From the NCBI GenBank assembly GCA_027596075.1, contig JADGJC010000183.1, positions 6,587-70,586 of the forward strand: a stretch of DNA of 64,000 nt, in the 5' to 3' direction. The position numbers and the translations under genes were made by a program. The stretch comes from Rhizophlyctis rosea (Eukaryota; Chytridiomycota; Chytridiomycetes; Rhizophlyctidales; Rhizophlyctidaceae). The notes beneath the pieces are model-generated. The model had not been told where the DNA came from. It worked only from the letters and a program-made list of their open reading frames with translations, and ran no database searches. Shown one piece after another: positions 32,585 to 44,209 of the stretch. Each line of letters opens with the position of its first letter. Position 1 is the stretch's first letter.

Positions 32585-34672
32585 TCATAGCCAAAGTAAA
32601 TCATCTTCCCACTGACTTGACGGCGGATGATGCCGAACTTGTTCAAATTCCAAAATCGATCCGAATTTCGTGTCTGGTAGTATTAGGAGTGTAAGCGTTT
32701 GCAGCTCCAAGCACACTAACCCACACAGACTGGAAACTGCCGTCAAATAACGAAACCCACCGGTATTTCCAACAAACAACTCATCCGCCCCACCAGGCGT
32801 AAACCCAACCCCAGAAATCTCTCCAAAAAAATCAATCATCTGCTCTCGAAACTCCCATCCCGTATCCGTCACCCCCACCCCACCACCACTCCCTTCAACC
32901 CCCCTCCCCCTCTCAACATCATAAACATGCACAAAGTCCGCCGGCTCCGCCGCACAAAGCCACCGTCCACAATCGCTGAACCTTAAACTCCGAATCGCCC
33001 CAAGCTGTGCGCTGAGAACCGCTAGTGTTTTGGAGAGGTTGCGCGTATCGTAGATGCGTGTCGTCATGTCTTGGTTGCCGGTTGCGAGGAGGCGGCCGGA
33101 GGGGTGCCAGGCGCAGGCGAAGGAGTAGTCGATGTGGCCGGTTAGAGTTGTTAGAGCTGGATGAGAAGTGATTAGTAGAAGAAGCGGAAGCGCTGAAGGA
33201 TAATTTGACGTAGGTTTCTGTAGCTTACTTTCTCCCGACTGAGCATCCACTATCACCGTATCAGTCGCATCTCCGACTACCGCAAGCATTCGCCGATCAG
33301 GGCTTAATGATGTGCACTGTCACAGCAAAACGCAACCCCAGTCTCGATTCGTCAATGAAAGGCACGTCAAGGCTTTACACCATCCAAACATACATTTACA
33401 GGCCAAGGGAACGCAAACGAGGACTCCACGCCCAATCGAGACAAATCCATCAGCCGTGCCCGCTCGTCATTGCTCGAGATCAGCGCCATCAACCCTGGGA
33501 ATACGCGTCCAGCCTTAGTCACCAGACATTCTCAATCCCATGGCCGAACGCGTCTCACCCCACCTCCACTCCGACTTTCCTCAATATCCATATGATTCGT
33601 GATTCCGTTAGGATCGGTCGTTATTGAACCGGTTTGCGCAGCACCTTTACCGTTCAGACGTCGAAATATGTATTCTCCGCTGAAGCCTAAGGATGCAGTT
33701 TGTCGATAAGACCGTCGCAACCTTGTAATGAGTGCAGATGAACGTACCGCCCACCATTAGACAGCCCTTCCGTGCGGTCATCGTACTGATCCTCAACGAC
33801 CCAACATCATCGTGTGGATTCAAACTCAAGGCTAGCCGGGATGTCCGAGTGACGGGGTTCCAATGATGGACTATCGACTGATCTATGCAGAGAGGAGGGA
33901 TCAGAAGTTTGCGACTTCTGCGTGATTTGCTTTGAGTCTCAACAGGAGACGCTCAATAACTCAACTCACATGTGAAAAATACATCATTCTTGCTGGTCGG
34001 CCATATCAAATTTCGCAGTTGGAAATGGACAAACGAGCATTTGACGTTTAATCTGGTATATGCAAACTTGTAGAATTCTCCATCGGTCCGGTTTCGTCGT
34101 ATTTGCTGAACCGGCGTTTCACATGATCAGCGATCAGCATCCAATATGTTGTGCAAGACCCCTCTGAAAACTACCTTGACGATTTCATCGTGCGGCCGCG
34201 TCAGGTTCTTATAATTCTGGTAGCTTTTGATTCGCTGTACATGCAGCTCATCCCTGGTAAGTTGGATTCGACTATTTGACCAATCTATGCCCTGCATGTC
34301 GACTGTATGGCGTGTGAGATGGACGCGAGCCGACAAAGCTGCCAATTGATGTGTCGTCCCATACCTATCCCATTGGCAACATCTTCAGCCGTGACCTCCT
34401 GAGGCGTGTTCCATCCTCGCACATCCTGGGAACCATGTTCAGTTCAAACGCTAACTCCGCAAAGGAAGACGCAAAGTGGACATACATCGCCGTTTCCCTC
34501 GTCAACGAGCTCTTCTTCGTCGTCTGCAACAGGGTCCCGAACAGGAATGTTAGCTTTGTGTGGTCCCCGTGAGAAGCTTCTTTCCAAACCACAAGGGTTC
34601 CAAAGGCACTCGGGGTCGAACTCGGTTCGCCAACTACTCACAGTCCAACTCCGCACCATCCTCCATCTCCAT
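32585..34672 (-). CDS. WD40 repeat protein of the C2A9.03/YMR102C-like type
   Basis: Eleven exons (34642-34672, 34486-34523, 34365-34425, 34175-34302, 33970-34105, 33748-33882, 33564-33686, 33394-33494, 33229-33316, 32761-33156, 32585-32673) give 441 residues with consistent phases. The ATG at 34672 follows an in-frame stop. An acidic N-terminus leads to DMQGIDWSNSRIQLTRDELH and KSYQNYKNL, then FVHFQLRNLIWPTSKNDVFF, ESRSGGLMALISSNDERARL, SPDRRMLAVVGDATDTVIVD, GHIDYSFACAWHPSGRLLAT, GNQDMTTRIYDTRNLSK, EPADFVHVYDVERG, IDFFGEISGVGF and TKFGSILEFEQ. This order is that of a conserved fungal and plant WD40 family of unknown role. The short intron at 33495-33563 has an alternative 45-nt form. Confidence 0.88.
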
Positions 34673-35454
34673 AATGAAAGCCCGGACCTGCCGGTCTGTC
34701 TCACAGTCAAAAAACTATGAGCGGCTGCTAGTATGAGTGTGCTGTTTGTTGAGTTGAGCCGGGTGCAGCTCTTTTCAGTTGTAACTGATATGGGGGGGGG
34801 GGGGGGAATACGGCAAATGTGCCGTATTTTGAATGGTTGATTACAAACAAAAATGTGCTTTTGGTTTGACTGGATTTTTCTCTTTTANNNNNNNNNNCTT
34901 TCCTCAACACTCCTCTCTGTTGGGGGGGGTTGTGGCGTTTGTGGTTGGTTTCGGGGTGTGTGGGGGGTGTGTTTTGCGGTGGGTGCGGGTTGGGGGGGGG
35001 GGGGGCGCGCCCCACTTCGGTCGGGGCAACACGCCAAATTCGAAGATGTTGGTGGACAGCTGCGAAATTTGAGACGGTGATAGATATGTAGTGAGCACTT
35101 GCACCGAGCACTTCTAACTTCAGTGGCAATTGAAAACGCAGAGCTATTTGCGGCTTCACCTTTTGCAGCTGACACTTATGTGGGCCCAGGTTGAAGAAAA
35201 TGTTGCGTTGGAGAGCATCGTTCGCAGTGCAAAGTGCCCAGTGGGGGAGCTCCGGGAGGGTGGTGATGGGTGGCACCCGTCAGTTCGCTGCGCCACAACG
35301 TACCTATGGGTTCATGCAATTCAGCTTCGGTTCATTACAAGATCTGTGATATGGCACAATTCGATACAGACTGCCTCCCTTATATATACATCATTTTGGG
35401 TAAAATAAACCGTAAACTATTTCTCTACCCTACCACTATTTTCTATACTGCATG
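34673..35454. other. Intergenic with assembly gap and long G runs
   Basis: Ten Ns at 34888-34897. A run of about 14 G lies near 34793-34806 and another near 34992-35005. ORFs across the Ns are meaningless. Sequence quality here is doubtful. Confidence 0.6.
34888..34897. other. Assembly gap (10 N)
   Basis: Exactly ten N characters, a placeholder gap; true length is unknown. Confidence 0.95.
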
Positions 35455-36882
35455 TTACAAACTACAGAATTTATATGATACAAGTTCCTCGCATCCCGTA
35501 GGTGGCTTCCTCCTGCCCCTCCGCCTCAACATCTTGAATCCCCCAGTCTCCACTAACATCTCGGTGACTTCCGTATGTCCTGCCGCAACCGCCGCATCGA
35601 AGGCTCTCCCACCGCAGGCATTGGGGTTCGCCCCATGCTCCAATAAAAGTTTCACCGTATCCAAACGTCCCCTCATAGAAGCATAGTATATAGCCTCATC
35701 ATCATATGCATGAACGTCAGCGCCAGCCTCAAGAAGAATGCGAACAACATTAGTAAACCCGAGAGCTGCTGCATGGCAATATCCACGATCGGGCCGTAAG
35801 CGTCCTTGGCGCCGTGTTCAAGGAGAAGGGTGACCGCAGCGAGGTGGTTTTGGGAGATGGCATCAACGAGGGCACTGTCATCGAAGAAATGGACGTTTGC
35901 ACCTTTTTCAAGGAGGAGGCGAATGATTTCTGTGTGACCATGATGAGCAGCGTTCAGGAGTGGGTAGGCGCAGGTTTCGCGGCAGCCATCGGGATGTGCA
36001 TTGAGGGAGAGGAGGAATTTCGCAATGTCAAGGTAGCCTCGTATGGCCGCTTCTCCGAGGACTTCCTGCACGACAAACTCTCGTCTGGTTCCGTAAGCGG
36101 TATCCCGTTCTTGTCCCTGCGTATCATCTCTCTCACTATCTAACCCAACCGGATCTGTCCCTAATATTGTTTTCAGGACTTCCAAATGACCATGCCTTGC
36201 CGCTTCGTACGCCCCGTCAAATTTCCCCTCAATCCCAACATCTAGCAGAAAATTAACTATGTCGATATGACCGCCCCCAGCAGCTTTCCCCAAGGCTTCC
36301 GCACCACTCTTCTTGATTTGCGGACTTTTCCAGTCCTTTAGGTAGTCTTCATCGTCAGGATATCTAGTTAGCGCCCCACCATCTATCAGAAATTTGACAA
36401 TCTCCAGATGTCCGCCAATGCATGCCGTAACCAATGGGGAATTGGGTGTATATTGTCCGTACTGATGGGACCCCAACTTGCACATCCCCCCCAGCTCCTA
36501 CCGCCAACTTGACGCCCTCCAGATTCCCAATCCTACTGCTGACTTCCATCAGTTCGTCTATATCCCAGTCTTCCAGCTCCTCCAGTTTCATAAGGTACCG
36601 TATAACGTCCAGGTGACCACAGCGACAGGCCCATTTCCAGCATTTGGTATAGCAGCGATCGTTCTGCTTGTATTCGTCAAGGCACTCTTCGACGTGCTTA
36701 CAGGTGCACTTAAGCCGTTCATGCGGTACGAAAAGTTGGAAGGAGAACTCGCTTTGGATCGGGTCTTTGGAGGCTATGCCTTTGCGGGTTGCTTTGGAAG
36801 CTTCGCGGAGGGTGTATGCTGTTGCCGGGGGGAGGTAGCAAGCGATTATGCCGTATAGTTCAGGAGGAAGCATTTTGTTCAA
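35455..36882 (-). pseudogene. F-box-like/ankyrin-repeat protein with two compensating frameshifts
   Basis: The N-terminus (MLPPELYGIIACYLPPATA) is F-box-like and is followed by a Cys/His patch (CTCKHVEECLDEY, CYTKCWKWACRCGHLD). Ankyrin repeats then run to the end: GGHLEIVKFLIDGGA, GGGHIDIVNFLLDVG, RHGHLEVLKTILG, RGYLDIAKFLLSLNAHPD, HGHTEIIRLLLEKGANVHFF, QNHLAAVTLLLEHGA, FTNVVRILLEAGADVHAYD, RGRLDTVKLLLEHGANPNA. Continuity needs removal of one base in a seven-G run (36486-36492) and addition of one near 35771-35785. Both shifts keep flanking repeats intact, so the gene is either functional with sequencing errors or freshly broken. Corrected length would be about 475 residues. Likely a substrate adaptor using ankyrin repeats. 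Confidence 0.7.
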
Positions 36883-37300
36883 CTCTGACAGATTCAGGAT
36901 GGGGGAGCAAGTTGGTTGACGAGTTTTGGAGGGGGATCTTGAGCAGTAGAAACTTGTTCAGTGGGAAAGCTGATGACAGTAATTGTCAGGGAAGAAAAAC
37001 AGTGAAACACCAGAGATCTTCTTGCTGTCGATGATAGAAATCACGCGGTCTATTTTTATGCCTACGTATTTGACAATGCTGCAGTAAGCAGGAACTGTCA
37101 GAGCAAGCACTTGCCAGGGTGCAATCAAGGAATCAGCTGACGGACAGATTCCGTGCCACCATGGAATTCATTATCGCGGTTGTTGACGTTCACAAACCCT
37201 ACATAAGGTGATTGCGGCAACCCTCCCCCCCGTCTAGATCACCTCCTTCGCAACTACACCATATACTACGGACTCAGCAACAATACACTCGCCACGCACA
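36883..37300. other. Divergent promoter region
   Basis: Lies between the ankyrin gene and URC4. No ORF or repeat worth noting. Confidence 0.45.
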
Positions 37301-38778
37301 ATGACACAAGCAAGTAACGAAGCTCCAACGGACGCAACGTCCTACACATACCTGCGGACACTCCCCTCTATCCGCGCCCGCACTTCCCTCCTGCTTTCAC
37401 ACCCCGAACACCTAAAGAACTTCACCCTGGACCTCGGCGCCCTTCCCAAAGTCGTAGACCTGGTCGTAGAATTGATCAAAAGAGACTACCTCACGCCAGG
37501 CGACATCCCAATGCACTCCCGCTGGCGTCACTTTGAGGCCGTCGCACCCGGTAGCAGCTCGGACGGCAAGCGCGTAGAGCGTCTGATCGCTGAATGGAAG
37601 GCCGCGGGTGTAGACGAGAAGGAGGTTGTGAGGAGGGTGTTGGATCTTTTTGTAGTTAGTGTTTTAGTTGATGCGGGGGCGGGAGATAAATGGAAATACA
37701 CGCCAAAGGGAGAGTCAGCCGTGTATGGACGCAGCGAGGGGTTGGCACTAGCTAGTTTCGATTGGTTCGTTGACGGCGGTCTATCAAGTAGCGACAACCC
37801 GCACCAAGTCGATGCAGGCAAACTCGAATCCCTCACAGAAGACGACGTGCGTAAAGCCTTCCAAGTCTCCTCCACCAACCCCCTAGTCGGAGTCGAAGGC
37901 CGCACCTCCCTCCTCCGCCGCCTCGGCACAGTCCTCCGAACCAACGCAAAACACTTCTCCACCCACGACCCCTCCATCCCACCCACCCAAAACCGCCCCG
38001 GAAACCTCCTAGACTACCTCCTCGCAAATTCCCCCCACCCCACCACCAAACCCCCCACCACAACCCTCCCAATCTCCCTCCTCTGGGAAGTAGTCCTAGA
38101 AGGCCTCGCCCCAATCTGGCCACCAACCCGCACAACCCTCAACAACGCCCCCTTAGGCGACGTCTGGCCCTCCCAATCCCTCCTCTCAATCTCCCAACAA
38201 AACCCCTCAACATCCTCCACCCTCTCCCCCTCCGCAGCGCACCTAATCCCCTTCCACAAACTCTCGCAATGGCTCACATACTCCCTCCTCGAACCCCTTT
38301 CCCTCCTCGACATTGCCTTCACCGGCACGGAGCACATGACGGGGTTGGCGGAGTATAGGAATGGGGGCGTGTTTGTTGATTCTGGGGTGATTGCGTTGAC
38401 GGAGGAGGCGAGAAGGAGGGGGTTGGAGAGTAAGGGTGTGGCGGGTGTGCCGAGGTTTGAGGTGTTTGATGATGTGGTTGTTGAGTGGAGGGCGCTGACG
38501 GTTGGGCTTTTGGATCGGGTTGCGGGCGGTGTTAGGGAGAGGTTGGGGGTTGGGGAGGGGGAGTTGCCGTTGGTTAAGGTGCTTGAAGCTGGTGAGTAGC
38601 TTTGCGGATGATGAGCGTTCTGTGCTCATTATTTGAGTATACTTGTCTGTTGTGCATCCGTGTTGACTTGCTTGCCGTTGCAGGAACGTGGAAAGCGGGA
38701 CGGGAGGTGGCTGCGAAGCTTCGTCCTGAGACGAAGGGCCCACCAATTGAGATTGTATCTGACGGAACGGTGTTTTGA
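37301..38778 (+). CDS. URC4: DUF1688 protein, URC4-like (uracil catabolism)
   Basis: Exons 37301-38591 and 38684-38778 (92-nt intron, phase 1) give 461 residues. Family marks: YLRTLPSIRARTSLLL near the start, PMHSRWRHFE, KGESAVYGRSEGLALASFDW, NPLVGVEGRTSLLRRLG, RPGNLLDYLL, PLGDVWPSQSL, PFHKLSQWLTYSLLEP, GLAEYRNGGVFVDSGVI, and the last exon TWKAGREVAAKLRPETKGPP. DUF1688 proteins of this length include Urc4 of the reductive-independent uracil degradation (URC) pathway in yeasts; the exact reaction is unsettled. No other URC gene lies in the window. The centre (about residues 230-320) is Pro/Thr-rich compared with yeast proteins. Confidence 0.88.
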
Positions 38779-39937
38779 TTGTATTTGGGTTTCGGTGCAA
38801 TGTACGTTACTGTAGATAGGCTGTCGGAAGGGGTAATGCTATCTGTGTCTCCTTGAATCCTCCGTGGTGATGCGCTGATTGTATGGACCGCCTGGTCTGG
38901 CTTCGTTGGGAGGTCGCGGAAATGTCGACGCAGGAACGGCGACACGATACTGTTACCGTATTATGGTGCGTCGAGTACCATCGAGCGCAAGCTCTCAACG
39001 CATCCAAGGCATTGCTGGCGTCTTTCTGTTCATGATGGTTACCACATACATGATGGATCGACGCATGATAACTATCACTTTGCCAGTAAGGTTGATGGAC
39101 TATCTAGTTCGATTGGTGGCAGCAGTCTTGAGTTGGTTTTTTATGCTTGGTCATGTTGTCATATACATTGGAACCGGGCACACATCACTTTCATATAGGA
39201 GGACAAGAAACAGATATGTGGGTGCACCTGGCTGCAGGCCAGGAGCGGGATTTATTATCGTGAGGGAAACCCACGAAACCTCACTTTCAATATGTACAAG
39301 TATAAGTGTCCAATATCTGACTTGCCAAAGAGAGCGACGAGAGAGACCGGAACAGCAGAACAGAAAGACAAAGCAAGAAAGAAAAGAAGGAAAGAGAAAC
39401 ACTCGGCAAGTGCGGATCTCATGCTTTGGAAACCCGTACGGCCCACTTCACGTTCCACCTCAAAAAGAGGTCGAATTTCCCTGCAAGTCGCCCGTGCATC
39501 CACACCGAAGCGTGTGCCAACTACTCCCTGTGGGCAACCCCGAAACTACAGACTATTTCTACACAAAGCTGGTTTCTAAATATTTCGGGGTTGCCAAGTA
39601 CTTCCGTGTTGCGGGCCTGAGAATCGAAGCATGAGGTATCCGAACTTGGAGCAGGTATGAAGCAGAAAGGTGAAGAGGTATGAAAGCTTGTTCCGGTGTT
39701 CAGAGATATATAGTTCGCGAGCGTGTGACCGACGTCCCTCGAATTCGTAGATGAAAAGAAGGGGCAGGGTGGGAGAAACATTGTGGGCAACAACAGCAGG
39801 TCGTGTCTTATTAATATGACACCAATCAGAGCCAGGGTGGCGCGGCAGCCCGCCACAAGGCTTGGACAACGGTCACGTGACATATGAAACCTCAAACACC
39901 CAATAAATTATAAAATCAATTTGAGGTCAATGGTTCT
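38779..39937. other. Long intergenic stretch
   Basis: No confident gene. One long plus-strand ORF is listed separately. A purine-rich AGAGAG/AAAGAAAG stretch lies near 39325-39400. Confidence 0.4.
38963..39634 (+). CDS. Doubtful ORF with two hydrophobic segments
   Basis: From the ATG at 38963, 223 codons stay open. Two hydrophobic stretches occur (IAGVFLFMMVTTYMM; LVAAVLSWFFMLGHVVIYIG), followed by a basic, low-complexity region from the purine-rich DNA. Composition is not gene-like in the second half, and the minus strand is also open over 39521-39895. Probably chance. Confidence 0.15.
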   Translation: MVRRVPSSASSQRIQGIAGVFLFMMVTTYMMDRRMITITLPVRLMDYLVRLVAAVLSWFFMLGHVVIYIGTGHTSLSYRRTRNRYVGAPGCRPGAGFIIVRETHETSLSICTSISVQYLTCQRERRERPEQQNRKTKQERKEGKRNTRQVRISCFGNPYGPLHVPPQKEVEFPCKSPVHPHRSVCQLLPVGNPETTDYFYTKLVSKYFGVAKYFRVAGLRIEA

Positions 39938-40668
39938 ATGGTTCCTGTCGACCACTCAAAGACCCCATCAGGCAACGTCACCAAAGGGGGTGCAACTGGG
40001 CAGAAGAATGTTGCGTTTGTCGATCAATCCATCGTCAACAGCCCCGATGGACGTGTTATGGACGTTACCAGCGGCAGCTTTGCGGGCGGACTCAAGACCC
40101 CTCCCCAAGACCAGACGCGTGGGCCGGAACCGTCGTCTGCCGCCTCCGCGTTGACCACTACCGCATTCTCCACACGCACCCAGGACCGCCGCAGTCCCAA
40201 CCGATCATCAACGGTCCATGTTCGATACGCTGACTATCTGACGGACACAACACCGACCGTTCCTGTCCTCCATCGCATTCCTCCTCATCATCACGGCTAT
40301 ATGACCCAGACCAGACCGTCCATTGCCGTCCTTCGGAAGCGAGAGAGCGCAGATGGGACGGTCTCATCACCGGAGGGTTTGGAACGAAAGAAACAGATGC
40401 TACTGTGCAAACTTGACCTGGAGCAGGAGTGGACGAGGAGGCGGTTGGAGGAGCATCGGGCGGCACAGGAGGAGGTGTTTAATGCGGGGTCAAGTGGGGG
40501 TGTTAAAGTGGTTGGGGGTTGAAGGAGGTGGCGAAGATGTTGACGAGGCGAGTAAAATCGTTGGAAAAGAGTGTGATGGGCTTGCTGGAAGTGGAAGAGG
40601 TCATGGAGGAAGCATTCAACAATCTCACCGTCGTCAGGAGGGAAGATGATGCGATACAATTGGTGTAA
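39938..40668 (+). CDS. Coiled-coil protein, unknown, with probable G-run frameshift
   Basis: The first frame (39938-40522) encodes 194 residues: a Ser/Thr/Pro-rich disordered half with KNVAFVDQSIVNSPDGRVMD, then a charged helix (ERKKQMLLCKLDLEQEW, TRRRLEEHRAAQEEVF). The frame stops just after a GTTGGGGGTTG run (five G at 40514-40518). One base off, the sequence continues as a clear coiled coil (LKEVAKMLTRRVKSLEKSVM, GLLEVEEVMEEAFNNLTVV) to TAA at 40666-40668. A single indel in the G run would join them into about 242 residues. I recognise no family. The initial ATG-less start (GTG at 39938 region) means an upstream ATG or exon should be looked for; ATGGTTCCTGTCG at 39935-39938 is likely the real start context. 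Confidence 0.5.
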
Positions 40669-41607
40669 CAGGGTTCAAATGGTACAATGACGTCGATTTG
40701 AATGTAACGCATTGAAAATATAAGCGATTCACCTTCTTTGTGCTTTATACATCTTGTGTTTGAATAATTGGCTGTCTCAATTTGGGCTGAGATTTCGCCA
40801 TGAAAAGAATCAAGCTCTTTGGGCAATCGAGATGTGTCCTTTTTTCATGTTTCCACAATCGCTACATATTGGCCATACCCAGACTTGTACCGGCATGTAT
40901 TCGATGAATCTTTAAATGCTTCTCTTTGCGATCCTAAAAGGATACCAATACTAGCAGCTTGTGGCCCATTCGTGAATTCATACTTGATTCGAATGTGATC
41001 ACTAGAATATAGAACGCCCATACCTTGTGCCCAAGTGATTTCTTTCAAGTGATCTAAACGTGGGATGGGAACTGATTGTTTTCAACTTATGGGGTATGCA
41101 TCTCATGGTTATTTGCCGGCCGGTTCGATAGCCCGTGCCGTTACACGTGCGTAGTGTTCGTTTGCAAGGGAGCGTTCGAAGAGGGTGGAGTGATCGGTTT
41201 TCAAGCCAAACGGGAGCTCGTCTTCACCCGGTCGGGGGAGGTGGGTGGTTTTACCGGTAGGTATGTGTTTTTTTGCGGTTGCAGCTTGTGCGACTACAAT
41301 GGGAAAAACATGTCTCCGACGGCATTTTGATTGTCCGGATTAGTTTGGTGGTGGTGGTGCAGCGACTGGAGGAATGACCAGTTTGCGAAAGTTGCGAAGT
41401 TCGCGACTGCAGGTGCTGCCAGAGGAAATCGAGGAATGGGTATCTTAAAATTCGAAGATGCTTATATTCTTCGGTTCCTCAAGTGAGCTAAGTTCAGCGT
41501 TCTTCGATTGCAAGAAAAGTCACCTACCCGCTCCAACAATTCAAGCATTCAATTGAGTTTCACAGCATACGCTGTTAGCACCAATTCAAAAAGGCGACTA
41601 TCCCACC
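40669..41607. other. Intergenic
   Basis: Flanks of the coiled-coil and F-box-like genes. Short ORFs only; nothing recognised. Confidence 0.4.
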
Positions 41608-42801
41608 ATGCCAATTACAACTACTACAACACTTCTCACTCTCCCAACCGAACTTCTCCTCCTCCTCCTCCTCCACACCATAACCCACCACACATCCACC
41701 ATCCATCCCCTCCTCCTCACATCCCGTAAAGTCCACACCCTCCTAACAACCGACAAAACCCTCGCCCTAATTCTAAAATCCCACAAAATCGCCAAGACGC
41801 CCTTCGACCTCGCTAAACACACCCTCTACCGCATGTACACCCTATGGGAGGAATTTTCCAATGATTGGCGGACTGGCAATAGTTATGCTACTGTCTTTGT
41901 TGGGGCGTTGTTTCCCACCGACGACGACAGGGATGCCGACCCGGAGGAGATAGAAATCAGAGTGGCAACAACCTACGGGTGCGCGCACTATGAAGTCGAG
42001 TATGAGCCAGTGGCGATTCGTTCGGAATGTCCGACGTTCGCGAAGGATTGTGAAGGGTGGAAGTGGCACGGTACGGCTAAAGACTTTCACATCCTTGCTA
42101 AATCCGTCCTCCAACAACTCCAGAAGATTCGACACACGGATCTGGAAGAAACCTTCACGTACGCCAAACCATGGGAGGACGTTGACCTCATTATCGAGGG
42201 CGACAGGTTATGGTGGGAAGATCGTCGGCCTGCACGGTTTTCGGAGTACTGGATCAAGAGGAGGGTGTTTGGGAAGTTTGTGGAGTGGTATGAGCATGGG
42301 AGGTGGAGGCCTGGGGAGGGGACTTGGGAGCGGTTTAGTGTGCCCTATTGGTCACCGAAGGAGTTTGAGGAGATGGAGGAGGAGATGAGACAGTTGTATA
42401 GTTGGGGTGGTGGCGACGATGATATTGATGGTGTTGCTGGTATTGAGATTGGAGCCGGTGTTTCGGATGATGGTGGGGAAGGTGCTTCAGATAGTGGTCA
42501 GGATGGCGACGGCGGGGATGCAGATCATCATGTTGACGCTGATGGGGAAGCGGTTTCTGGTGCAATTATCACTGCAGAATGGGACTTGCCTGAGGGTGTG
42601 ATTGGTAGACAAGTAGTCGTTGAGGGGTTCCAGGAGACGCTGGCGGGGGCTAAGGAATCGATCACGCAGACGGAATCCGAAGAGATAGAGTGGGTAGCGG
42701 AGTATGGGAAACACGAGGTGGAAGAGGTAGAGAATGGTGAACTCATAGACTTGAGCATGTTGCCAGACTTCCCAGCAACATACTGGGACATTGGATGGTG
42801 A
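41608..42801 (+). CDS. F-box-like protein with acidic tail
   Basis: Single exon, 397 residues. The N-terminus (LLTLPTELLLLLLLHTITHH, then PLLLTSRKVHTLL) is F-box-like, Leu-rich and Thr-rich. A central region of about 220 residues is rich in Trp (WKWHGTAKDFHILAKSVLQQ, DRLWWEDRRPARFSEYWIKR, FVEWYEHGRWRPG) without a motif I know. Residues from about 265 are strongly acidic and glycine-rich (GGGDDDIDGV, SGQDGDGGDADHHVDADGE), then WDLPEGVIGRQ and a final FPATYWDIGW. It belongs to a separate lineage from the 4.8-13 kb family. Likely substrate adaptor, by inference from the F-box-like start only. Confidence 0.65.
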   Translation: MPITTTTTLLTLPTELLLLLLLHTITHHTSTIHPLLLTSRKVHTLLTTDKTLALILKSHKIAKTPFDLAKHTLYRMYTLWEEFSNDWRTGNSYATVFVGALFPTDDDRDADPEEIEIRVATTYGCAHYEVEYEPVAIRSECPTFAKDCEGWKWHGTAKDFHILAKSVLQQLQKIRHTDLEETFTYAKPWEDVDLIIEGDRLWWEDRRPARFSEYWIKRRVFGKFVEWYEHGRWRPGEGTWERFSVPYWSPKEFEEMEEEMRQLYSWGGGDDDIDGVAGIEIGAGVSDDGGEGASDSGQDGDGGDADHHVDADGEAVSGAIITAEWDLPEGVIGRQVVVEGFQETLAGAKESITQTESEEIEWVAEYGKHEVEEVENGELIDLSMLPDFPATYWDIGW

Positions 42802-42940
42802 AGGCAACGCACATAAGATCACGCTGCATGTCCAACCTATCGTCTCCCCTTCACTTCCTGTATACAATAAGATCTTTCTGCCTCGAAAGGAGATAGCCAC
42901 ATCCACAACGTCCCATTTCATGACGGACTACACCGCAAAA

Positions 42941-43938
42941 TTATGTATTTGGCAGCTCTTCCAACCACGCAGCATAGATGACAACAGCACTGCCCTTCCC
43001 AGCAAAGTCATCGATCCATTCCTGAGGTGCACGCAATATCCTGAACCCAGACTGGAGCATCTGACTCAAGAAGAGGCTATGCACGGAGTCTGAGCGTAGC
43101 TCTTGTGCGATGAGCGCTACCGTCCGAGGTGGAGATGATGGAGGGTGTGTTGGCAGATCATCAGATGCGGTTGGTGGGAGGTGACGATCTGATGCTTTGC
43201 AGATCAATTGAAGCGTGCGGACAAAGTGTGGAATGATATGCTCGTTGTATATGCAGTCTGATGCGATGATGTAGTTGATGCGTGGAGTTGGAGGGATGGA
43301 CGAATCTGGGCCATCATGATGAGATTCCTCCGGGTGGGAAGAAATGACATCCGATATGACTGGATCGGTCCAGTCTAGTTCGGTGAGATGGATGTGGGAA
43401 GGAATGGGGTTGGAATTGTGCAAGAGGGTGCGTCGTGTGTGCTGCAGCTGTGAGAATGTGTCGGTGCCGATAATGCGGTTGGACCCAAGGATGTGGCATG
43501 CTAGTAGGAGGAGACCAGATCCTGTTCCCAGGTCCAGAACACTGATTTACAAGGAAAGTTGAGAACGCAGAACAACTGAATATTACAACGAACACTAGCG
43601 TCTGAACGTAGTTACCGCTTTCCCCGAACATCAATCACGCCCCCTTCTAACGCTTTAGCTAATACGATCCCGCTATCCCAAACAACGGATCCCGTGACGC
43701 CTTTTGACGCCAGTAATGATTGGTCTTGGAGGATTTCAATCGAAGTTCCTCCTATTGTGAGGTCAAGAGAGCGAGCTTTTTGTGCGGCAAAGGTGTTGTG
43801 AGCAGTGGTTGTTGCAAGCTGGGAAGAGCATAGCGTGAATGTTTCTTCGTCAGCGTCGGTTACGGGTATCCAAGGGATTGTTATGCCTTCAGTGGTGACT
43901 TTGGTGGGTGCTCGGCGAGAGGGTTTGGGACGAGGCAT
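42941..43938 (-). CDS. METTL21/family-16-type protein lysine methyltransferase
   Basis: Exons 43616-43938 and 42941-43541 (74-nt intron, phase 2) give 307 residues. The class I SAM-dependent fold shows as GSVVWDSGIVLAKALEGG, motif I VLDLGTGSGLLLLACHILG, acidic loop RIIGTDTFSQ, and motif IV-like INYIIASDCIYNEHIIPHFV, typical of the METTL21/EFM group (the DCIY position corresponds to the D-x-x-Y element). C-terminal ALIAQELRSDSVHSLFLSQM and LQSGFRILR also fit. Members methylate lysines of elongation factors or chaperones; which substrate is not decidable here. The start MPRPKPSRRAPTK is basic. Divergent from the Derlin-like gene across 271 bp. Confidence 0.85.
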
Positions 43939-44209
43939 AGTGACAATTTCGTATGAAAGGAAATGGCAAGCACAAGGGAAGACAAATGGGAGGGGGGTTG
44001 TTTCGGTTTGTTTACATCCAAGCCCAAGCCACCGTGACCTGATCGGTCCACTGATCGATGGCCACGACTCCTTTGCCAGAACGGCACACCAAAAGCAAAA
44101 CCTCTCCCTCCATCCCGTCCGCTTTACAGCAGCAGTTACCCTTCCCACACCACTGCTTTTCAAAATACGTAAGGTTCTGCGTCGGGTGTTGGGGACAACA
44201 GTACGAGAA

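Noticed and set aside
34728..35276. 182-codon minus-strand ORF across the Ns
   Set aside because: It runs through the gap and the G runs; continuity is an artefact.
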